From: an uncultured Spirochaetaceae bacterium
GTDB lineage: Bacteria > Spirochaetota > Spirochaetia > Sphaerochaetales > Sphaerochaetaceae
Direction of reading: 5' to 3'
Assembly (NCBI GenBank): GCA_944389075.1
Contig: CALXLA010000043.1
Location: 1-64,000, forward strand
DNA: 64,000 bases
The position numbers were made by a program, and so were the translations under genes. Below the pieces are notes generated by a model that worked only from the letters and a program-made list of their open reading frames with translations, was not told the DNA's origin and ran no database searches. Of the stretch, positions 58,721-64,000 are shown in pieces. How positions within the stretch are numbered: position 1 is the stretch's first letter; each line of letters starts with the position of its first letter.

Positions 58721-59923
58721 ATGTTGACATTGGATACAGTTTATCAGGCATCATTCGTTCTCAAGCAGGTCGCACGTCTTACAGATCTTATCAGGGCACC
58801 TAAGATGTTCCCCGACAACGAAGTCTACCTCAAGACGGAGAATCTTCAGATTACAGGCTCTTTCAAGGTCCGTGGCGCATATTATAAGATCTCCAAGCTT
58901 TCAGATGAGCAGAAGCGCAAAGGCGTTATCGCATGCAGCGCAGGAAATCATGCGCAGGGTGTAGCACTTGCGGCTTCCAGACAGGGGATTGATTCCCTCA
59001 TCTGTCTTCCGGAAGGAGCTCCTATCTCAAAGGTGGAGGCGACACGCAGCTATGGCGCGAGGATCGAGCTCGTCAAAGGCGTATATGATGATGCATATAA
59101 CCGTGCTGTCGAGATAATGAAAGAGACAGGGCGTACGATGATCCATCCTTTTGATGATGAGGATGTGATTGCCGGACAGGGAAGCATAGGACTTGAGATT
59201 CTGCAGCAGCTTCCTGATGTCGATAATATAGTCGTCCCGATCGGAGGTGGCGGTCTTATAGCAGGTGTCGCTTTCACGGCAAAGATGCTCAAGCCATCTG
59301 TCAGGATATATGGTGTGCAGGCTTCAGGCGCGGCTTCGATGTTCAATTCCTATGAGCATCATAAGATTGAGGAGCTGTGCTCTGTAAGCACTATCGCTGA
59401 TGGCATTGCCGTCAAATGCCCAGGTTCCATCACGTTCCCCCTTGTGGAGAAGTATGTCGATGATGTCGTCACAGTCACGGATGACGAGATTGCTGTTGCC
59501 ATACTCGATTTGATGGAGAAGCAGAAGCTCGTCTCTGAGGGAGCTGGCGCGGTAGCCGTTGCGGCAGCTCTTTCCGGAAAGCTCAATCTGAAGGGGAAGA
59601 CCGTTCTCCTTGTCTCTGGCGGGAACATCGATGTTACTGTGCTTTCAAGAGTCATAAATCGTGCCCTGATCAGGGAAGGAAGACTTGCCGATATCACAGT
59701 CGAGCTTATTGACAAGCCAGGCCAGCTTATGGATGTTTCCTCGATTATCGCATCGCTTGGCGCTAATGTCATAGCTGTCTTCCATGACAAGAACGGGAAT
59801 GAGAAGACACTCAACAACTGTACGCTTCGCGTATCGATGGAGACTCGTGACCATGAGCATGTCGCAGAGATCAAGAAGGCCCTTTCCGAGAAAGGCTTCC
59901 AGTTCGTCGGTGAAGGCAGATGA
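58721..59923 (+). CDS. ilvA: Threonine ammonia-lyase (threonine dehydratase)
   Basis: This 400-aa PLP enzyme turns threonine into 2-oxobutyrate and ammonia. The PLP Lys lies in LQITGSFKVRGAYYKISKL near residue 50, the phosphate cup in VPIGGGGLIAGVAF near 180, and the C-terminal part (about 325-400, TVELIDKPGQLMDVSSIIAS) is one ACT-like regulatory domain. This length fits the TdcB/short IlvA type with a single ACT. The start codon is fixed by the promoter 7 nt upstream. The HAD phosphatase gene overlaps its stop (ATGA). Confidence 0.92.
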   Translation: MLTLDTVYQASFVLKQVARLTDLIRAPKMFPDNEVYLKTENLQITGSFKVRGAYYKISKLSDEQKRKGVIACSAGNHAQGVALAASRQGIDSLICLPEGAPISKVEATRSYGARIELVKGVYDDAYNRAVEIMKETGRTMIHPFDDEDVIAGQGSIGLEILQQLPDVDNIVVPIGGGGLIAGVAFTAKMLKPSVRIYGVQASGAASMFNSYEHHKIEELCSVSTIADGIAVKCPGSITFPLVEKYVDDVVTVTDDEIAVAILDLMEKQKLVSEGAGAVAVAAALSGKLNLKGKTVLLVSGGNIDVTVLSRVINRALIREGRLADITVELIDKPGQLMDVSSIIASLGANVIAVFHDKNGNEKTLNNCTLRVSMETRDHEHVAEIKKALSEKGFQFVGEGR

Positions 59924-60729
59924 TCTTCTTCTTCGATATAGATGGGACACTGATGCCATTCGGCAAAGATGTTCCTGCAAGTACTATAGAGGCCATACAT
60001 TCTCTCAGGAGAGATGGCCATAAGGCCTTCATTGCGACAGGAAGGAGCCCTGCTGAAGTCAGCGACAGAATAAGATCAATAGGTTTCGATGGAGCTGTCT
60101 ATTCATCAGGCGCCGCAGTCGAGATAGATGGGAAGACCATATATCGGCGCATATGGAGCCGTAAGGAATATGACAAGGCAGTGCCTTATCTTCTTGGCAG
60201 AGGCTTTCCTGTCATACTCCAGGCTGACAATGGCACTTATCTTACGCAGGAGACACAGGACATCTGGTACAGCCTTCTCATGAAGCATGTCGGAAGGATA
60301 GTGCAGGTTCCATCCCTCAGGATCGTGGATGAGCTGCCTGATGATGAGGAAGTGAACAAGCTCCTTTATATAGGAGGTCCTCTCATCGAGGTCTCTCAGG
60401 CGCTTGTCCCGGAATTCCAGACTGTAGCGAATACTGTCGGACTTCCTCCTGATATGATGGGAGAGGTCATGCTCGCAGGTATAACGAAGGCGACGGGCAT
60501 GGACATTGTCATGGAGCACTATGGCTTGGATATCGCTGAATCTGTTGCAATCGGCGATGGTGCAAACGATATCGAGATGGTAGAGCATGCGGGACTTGGC
60601 ATCGCAATGGGCAATGCGTCCTCAGACCTCCTCGCAGTCGCAGACTATATAACGGATGATGTCGAGGCTGATGGCCTCAGAAAAGCTGTTGAGCATGCAA
60701 TCTCTAGATCCAGCAGAAGCAGAACCTGA
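59920..60729 (+). CDS. Cof-type HAD phosphatase
   Basis: This 269-aa HAD hydrolase of the Cof (type IIB) group has motif I FFFDIDGTLMPFG at the N-terminus, motif II IATGRSPAEV near residue 40, motif III with TKATGMDIVMEHYGL near 190 and motif IV VAIGDGANDIEMVEHAGLGI near 210. It dephosphorylates sugar phosphates or flavin/pyridoxal compounds; substrate unknown. GAAGG precedes its ATG inside ilvA, so it is coupled to it. Its 3' end overlaps the J-domain gene by 26 nt on the other strand. Confidence 0.9.
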   Translation: MIFFFDIDGTLMPFGKDVPASTIEAIHSLRRDGHKAFIATGRSPAEVSDRIRSIGFDGAVYSSGAAVEIDGKTIYRRIWSRKEYDKAVPYLLGRGFPVILQADNGTYLTQETQDIWYSLLMKHVGRIVQVPSLRIVDELPDDEEVNKLLYIGGPLIEVSQALVPEFQTVANTVGLPPDMMGEVMLAGITKATGMDIVMEHYGLDIAESVAIGDGANDIEMVEHAGLGIAMGNASSDLLAVADYITDDVEADGLRKAVEHAISRSSRSRT

Positions 60730-61297
60730 AGAATGTCATCATCATGCAGAGGCTGAGGCAGAATCCGCCAAGGCCTCTTGATGGATGGCCATATGTGCCT
60801 GTGTATGCGGTATATTGCTGCCTCTGGCCGGAAATCCTGCTCTGGAATGCCCTGTACTGCATGTTGCTGGGATCCCTTCTGATGGCTTCCTGGATATCTG
60901 CAGAAGCCCCTGCCGTATCACCGATGAAGTATTTCGCATACGATGAGAGATAGTACCATCTCGCCGTGCGCTTCTCATAAGGAACGGAATTGAGTGCGTT
61001 GATGGCTTCCTTATAGCGTCTTGCATTGATGTAGCTGACAGCGGCGCTGAGCTCAATCGGCTCTCCGCTGCCTTCCTGATAGCCATACGAGGAAGAATAG
61101 CCATAGCTGTCGGAAGAGGCCTTATTGTTGATTATCTGGTCATAGGCTGCATTGATTTCCTGCATCCTGCGCGCAGCTTCGGGGCTGTTTCCGGCAACAT
61201 CCGGATGATACTTCTTAGCAAGCGTCTTGTATGCCTTCTTTACTTCGTCTGTGCTTGCTCCCGGCCTGAGGCCAAGGACGCTCCAAGGATCTGTCAT
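60704..61297 (-). CDS. J-domain protein with C-terminal membrane anchor
   Basis: This 197-aa protein has an N-terminal J domain with the key HPD in YKTLAKKYHPDVAGN (about residues 26-40), so it can stimulate an Hsp70. A helical TPR-like segment follows (ALNSVPYEKRTARWYYLSSY, AGASADIQEAIRRDPSNMQY). The C-terminus is very hydrophobic (FCLSLCMMMTFFRFCFCW), an anchor. It lacks the zinc and C-terminal domains of DnaJ. It is coupled (ATGA) to the DUF5685 gene, so the three minus-strand genes 62465-60704 form an operon. Confidence 0.85.
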   Translation of the reverse strand: MTDPWSVLGLRPGASTDEVKKAYKTLAKKYHPDVAGNSPEAARRMQEINAAYDQIINNKASSDSYGYSSSYGYQEGSGEPIELSAAVSYINARRYKEAINALNSVPYEKRTARWYYLSSYAKYFIGDTAGASADIQEAIRRDPSNMQYRAFQSRISGQRQQYTAYTGTYGHPSRGLGGFCLSLCMMMTFFRFCFCWI

Positions 61298-62100
61298 CTG
61301 CGTTTTTCCTTACTATGCTCCCCACGGAGCCAGATTCCACTGTATAGCACATTGCGGAGAATTGAAATATGCTCATCAAGGGGAAGACGCTCAAGGGCTG
61401 CTGATGCATCAGCAGCGGCGGAGATGAGCATTTCCTTGACATCATCCCAGGATGCATCTGCCGGTAGCGGGTTGAAGATGCCTTTCCGTGCATCTTTCTT
61501 CCTGTCGCACCATGCATCCATGATGTAGACGAATCTTCCCAGGCCATATCCAAGCGCCCAGAGATCGTCACGGAAGAATGATTTCTCATCCATGACAAAG
61601 ACCTCCCCGAGGAATGTACCTGAATGCCTGGAAAGAAGCTCTGGGTCCTTTATCTTGCGTTTCTGGTCATCTGCGAGCATAGAAAGCTCATTTCTCAGCA
61701 CGATGTCCTGCCTTGGGTACTTTTCGGCAAGTTCCTTCATATATGGTTCTGTCTTCTTTAATGCGGAACTTCCTTTTCCCTCATCGGCCTGATCATCCAG
61801 GGCTGAATAGTATGCGAGCATCATCTGCATGTCCGCAGCATATGCTGTGCATTCAGTTGTTATGTATCTGTGCTCTTTTATCGGATTCGTTATGCATCTT
61901 TCGGTGCCGGATGTTTCCTTGCTGTCGGTAAGATCCGATAGAAGCATCTCCAGGAATGTCATGTCATAAGAGAGAAGGGAAGTCCCTGCGCTACCGTATT
62001 TTTCCTTCAGGACGTGGCAGAGTCCGCAGTAATGAGCTTTGTAATTGGCCTTCTCTTCTTTTGTGAGATTTGTTATATCCGCAGTGACATAGCCGAACAT
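61294..62100 (-). CDS. DUF5685 family protein
   Basis: This 268-aa protein matches DUF5685: the start MFGYVTADITNLTKEEKANY, the AHYCGLCHVLKEKYG motif with two Cys (about 22-36), SYDMTFLEMLLSDL near 45, and the C-terminal LPLDEHISILRNVLYSGIWL. Function is unknown. The cysteine pair could bind metal. The ATG at 62100 is chosen for its AGAGGAC ribosome site. It is encoded between a zinc-ribbon membrane protein and a J-domain protein with coupled starts. Confidence 0.82.
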   Translation of the reverse strand: MFGYVTADITNLTKEEKANYKAHYCGLCHVLKEKYGSAGTSLLSYDMTFLEMLLSDLTDSKETSGTERCITNPIKEHRYITTECTAYAADMQMMLAYYSALDDQADEGKGSSALKKTEPYMKELAEKYPRQDIVLRNELSMLADDQKRKIKDPELLSRHSGTFLGEVFVMDEKSFFRDDLWALGYGLGRFVYIMDAWCDRKKDARKGIFNPLPADASWDDVKEMLISAAADASAALERLPLDEHISILRNVLYSGIWLRGEHSKEKRR

Positions 62101-62465
62101 CATGTCCTCTTTATGAACTGGTGCCCGCATTTGGGGCATGTGATCTTTATCTTGCCTTTGCCTTTCGGAACACGGCATTCCGTTTTGCATTCAGGACATC
62201 TGAAATACCTGAAGCCTGCATCTTTCTTCTCTGATTTCCTGAAGACAGACAGGAAGACATCATTCTCATAACGCCTTCTGGCTGTATTCCTGCTGAAGAT
62301 CCTGAAAAGGGCAATGCCTGCGAGGATAATGGCAACAAGCGTGAGAATGAGCCTGATTGCAGCAGCACTGACTGATGCAGCCACCGCAATGACAAGCGCC
62401 GCCGCCGTCAGGAAAGCCGACAGCGCATCTGTGCCATTCCTGCCTGAATTGAAATCATTCATCAT
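62100..62465 (-). CDS. Zinc-ribbon membrane protein
   Basis: This 121-aa protein has one or two hydrophobic helices (about residues 14-55) and a C-terminal zinc ribbon, CPECKTECRVPKGKGKIKIT then CPKCGHQF, with four Cys. This suggests a membrane protein that senses or holds metal or nucleic acid. No family is recognised. It starts at an ATGATG at 62465; a TATGAT/GATATT stretch lies 7-10 nt upstream, so a leaderless or very short leader transcript is possible. It is the first gene of the operon with DUF5685 and the J-domain protein. Confidence 0.7.
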   Translation of the reverse strand: MMNDFNSGRNGTDALSAFLTAAALVIAVAASVSAAAIRLILTLVAIILAGIALFRIFSRNTARRRYENDVFLSVFRKSEKKDAGFRYFRCPECKTECRVPKGKGKIKITCPKCGHQFIKRT

Positions 62466-62493
62466 AACATGAATATCATAATGGATTGTGATA

Positions 62494-62522
62494 TTGTCAA
62501 ATGGATGAGAGCGTGATATCTA
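62494..62522 (+). promoter_or_regulatory. Promoter of the GDPD gene, predicted leaderless
   Basis: TTGTCA (62494-62499), 17 bp, TATCTA (62517-62522) with an upstream TGA, then seven bases to the ATG at 62530. Confidence 0.65.
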
Positions 62523-62529
62523 GGATTTT

Positions 62530-63249
62530 ATGGATATTATCGCGCACCGCGGCTTAAGCGGAATTTATCCGGAGAATACGATGCTCGCATTCTCCAAGGC
62601 AGCAGAGGCAGGAGCTGATGGCATAGAGCTTGATGTTCATCTTTCATCGGATGGCGAGGTCATGATCATCCATGATGAATCCCTGCTTCGCACCACCGGG
62701 ATCGATAAAACGGTCTCTTCGCTGACAAGAAAGGAACTCGAGGCCATAGATGCGGGGAATGGCCATGGCTTTTCGCCGATTCCGTCCCTTGAGGAATACC
62801 TTGATTTCATAAAAGGGACATCGCTTTATACGAATATAGAACTGAAGACATCCCCTGTGTACTATCCTGGAATAGAAGAGAAGACGCTTGATCTCGTCAG
62901 GAGATTCGGTCTTGAGGAGAGAGTGATATTCTCATCATTCAACTGGCTGTCGGTTCTTTATATGAAGAAACTTGCTCCTGAAATCCCTGCAGGATTGCTC
63001 ATCGATAGCTGTGCTATATCAAATATAGGATATGAGATGAGGAAATCCGGCATAGAGTGCTATCATCCGGGATTCGGCTTGTTATCCGATGAGGCTGTAT
63101 GTGAACTTCATGATAACGGCAGGAGAATCAACGTCTGGACAGTCGATGATGAGGATGAGATCAGGCAGTGCATGGTGTGGGGAATAGATGGCCTCATAAC
63201 AAACAGGGCAGACAGGGCGATTGATATAGCCAGAGGAGGAAGTAAATGA
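62530..63249 (+). CDS. Glycerophosphodiester phosphodiesterase
   Basis: This 239-aa GDPD-fold enzyme splits glycerophosphodiesters, from phospholipid turnover, into glycerol-3-phosphate and an alcohol. The catalytic region is IIAHRGLSGIYPENTMLAF (residues 3-21, His and Arg), AGADGIELDVHLSSDGEVMI (Glu/Asp metal ligands) and IHDESLLRTT, with the second His; VWTVDDEDEIRQC and GLITNRAD near the end are typical. It lacks a signal peptide, so it acts in the cytoplasm. Its start is fixed by the promoter 8 nt upstream. The cysK start overlaps its stop. Confidence 0.92.
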   Translation: MDIIAHRGLSGIYPENTMLAFSKAAEAGADGIELDVHLSSDGEVMIIHDESLLRTTGIDKTVSSLTRKELEAIDAGNGHGFSPIPSLEEYLDFIKGTSLYTNIELKTSPVYYPGIEEKTLDLVRRFGLEERVIFSSFNWLSVLYMKKLAPEIPAGLLIDSCAISNIGYEMRKSGIECYHPGFGLLSDEAVCELHDNGRRINVWTVDDEDEIRQCMVWGIDGLITNRADRAIDIARGGSK

Positions 63250-64000
63250 TTTATGATTCAGTTGAGTGCCTTATAGGGCATACGCCGCTTTTCGAGCCGA
63301 AGAGGCTCTCTTCTGCCCTTGGGCTGAAAGGACGGCTTCTTCTCAAGCTTGAGTCGTTCAATCCCGCAGGTTCTGCGAAGGACAGAGCTGCGCTGTTTAT
63401 GATAAATGATGCGGAAGAAACGGGAAGGCTGTCTTCTGGAGGGACGATCATAGAACCTACTTCAGGCAATACGGGGATTGCGCTTTCTGCCATCGGCGCT
63501 GCCCGTGGATACAGGATCATAATCGTTATGCCGGATACAATGTCCGAGGAAAGACGAAGCATGATGAAGGCTTATGGCGCAGAGCTTGTGCTCACAGATG
63601 GAAGGAAGGGCATGGCCGGCGCCATCGAGAAAGCGGAAGAGCTTCACAAGACAATCCCGGGTTCCATCATCGCAGGGCAGTTCAGCAATAAGGCGAATGC
63701 AGAGGCTCATTACAGAACCACAGGACCAGAGATATGGGAGGATGCCGGTGGCAATGTCGATATCTTCGTCGCAGGTGTAGGTACAGGCGGTACTATCACG
63801 GGCGCCGGCAGATATCTGAGAGAAAAGAATAAGGATATCCATATTATTGCAGTTGAGCCTGATGCGTCTCCTGTCCTTTCAGGAGGGAGACCGGGTGCTC
63901 ATGCTATCCAGGGCATTGGAGCTGGATTCATTCCTCAGCTTCTCGATGTGTCGGTCTACAATGAGGTCCGCCAGGCCGGAAAGGACGATGCATTCAGGAT
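63246..64000 (+). CDS. cysK: Cysteine synthase (O-acetylserine sulfhydrylase), 3' end cut by window edge
   Basis: The frame runs 251 codons to the window edge without a stop, so the C-terminus is missing. It is a PLP enzyme of the CysK/CysM family making cysteine from O-acetylserine and sulfide. IGHTPLFEP near residue 10, SFNPAGSAKDRAALF near 38 with the PLP Lys, EPTSGNTGIALSAIG near 72 and VAGVGTGGTITGAGRYL near 177 are family landmarks. GAGG lies five bases before the ATG, which overlaps the GDPD stop, so the genes are coupled. Confidence 0.92.
   Translation, partial: MIYDSVECLIGHTPLFEPKRLSSALGLKGRLLLKLESFNPAGSAKDRAALFMINDAEETGRLSSGGTIIEPTSGNTGIALSAIGAARGYRIIIVMPDTMSEERRSMMKAYGAELVLTDGRKGMAGAIEKAEELHKTIPGSIIAGQFSNKANAEAHYRTTGPEIWEDAGGNVDIFVAGVGTGGTITGAGRYLREKNKDIHIIAVEPDASPVLSGGRPGAHAIQGIGAGFIPQLLDVSVYNEVRQAGKDDAFR

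Noticed and set aside
62100-62190. DUF5685 start at 62190
   Set aside because: The extra residues overlap the zinc-ribbon gene and the family begins at MFGYV, with AGAGGAC before the ATG at 62100.
1-64000. CRISPR arrays, insertion sequences, prophage or integrase genes
   Set aside because: No repeat-spacer pattern, no transposase, integrase or terminal inverted repeats were found; the window looks like core chromosome.

Overview
The window most likely comes from the chromosome of a host-associated or anaerobic spirochaete, and the Sphaerochaeta/Treponema side of the phylum fits best. The main evidence is the solute-binding protein that begins MKKVLSVL...LFAGGSSES, a spirochaete-style signal peptide without a usual lipobox. 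Supporting evidence is a type III glutamine synthetase, an ammonium channel fused to a PII domain, [FeFe]-hydrogenase maturases, rubredoxin and many sugar or sugar-acid genes. This placement is inference: no rRNA gene is present. I see no phage, insertion sequence, CRISPR array or plasmid signature. Gene density is high and five convergent gene pairs overlap at their ends.

Layout. 0.2-5.5 kb: a sugar-acid ABC importer operon (binding protein, two permeases, RspA/ManD-type dehydratase) behind an AraC regulator. 5.6-10.4 kb: purine nucleoside phosphorylase, a phosphoesterase, a ParB-like protein, a flavodoxin-like protein, a lone ABC ATPase, a candidate small RNA and an acidic lipoprotein. 10.4-15.1 kb: ROK regulator, htpG, rlmE, a hairpin-rich intergenic region and a rhomboid protease. 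15.1-19.1 kb: a compact hydX(TM1266-like)-hydE-hydG-hydF operon with no hydrogenase beside it. 19.2-25.8 kb: ankyrin protein, proS, then mtnA, a class II aldolase, a split transketolase and a DUF6062 protein. 25.8-36.3 kb, mostly minus strand: OsmC, a lipoprotein, a flavoprotein, aspS, carB-carA and an AAA+/HTH protein. 36.4-45.6 kb: rsmI, a TrmH-like methylase, a Lon-like protease with a degraded ATP site, Nif3, lspA, a glycosidase-like protein, an outer-membrane protein, and glycerate uptake plus kinase. 45.8-53.1 kb: CstA, a lipoprotein, tRNA-Ala(CGC), Amt-PII fusion, cyclic-di-AMP receptor PstA, glnN and rubredoxin. 53.2-64 kb: SSS symporter, M18 aminopeptidase, metK, a TetR regulator, ilvA, a HAD phosphatase, a J-domain/DUF5685/zinc-ribbon trio, a GDPD phosphodiesterase and the start of cysK (cut by the window edge).

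How genes work together. HydE and HydG are radical SAM enzymes. Their usual by-product 5'-deoxyadenosine could be salvaged by the MtnA plus class II aldolase pair (DHAP-shunt logic), and MetK makes the SAM; this link is inference. Nitrogen genes (Amt-PII, GS III) enclose a cyclic-di-AMP receptor gene. Rubredoxin carries an exact Fur-type operator over its transcription start.

The most unusual signal is genome-organisational. At least 19 genes have no Shine-Dalgarno sequence but have a TANNNT -10 box whose last base lies exactly 7 or 8 nt before the first base of the start codon, several with a good -35 at 17-18 bp. This predicts abundant leaderless mRNAs, beside a second class of genes that use strong AAGGAGG sites. 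It also fixed many start codons in this annotation.
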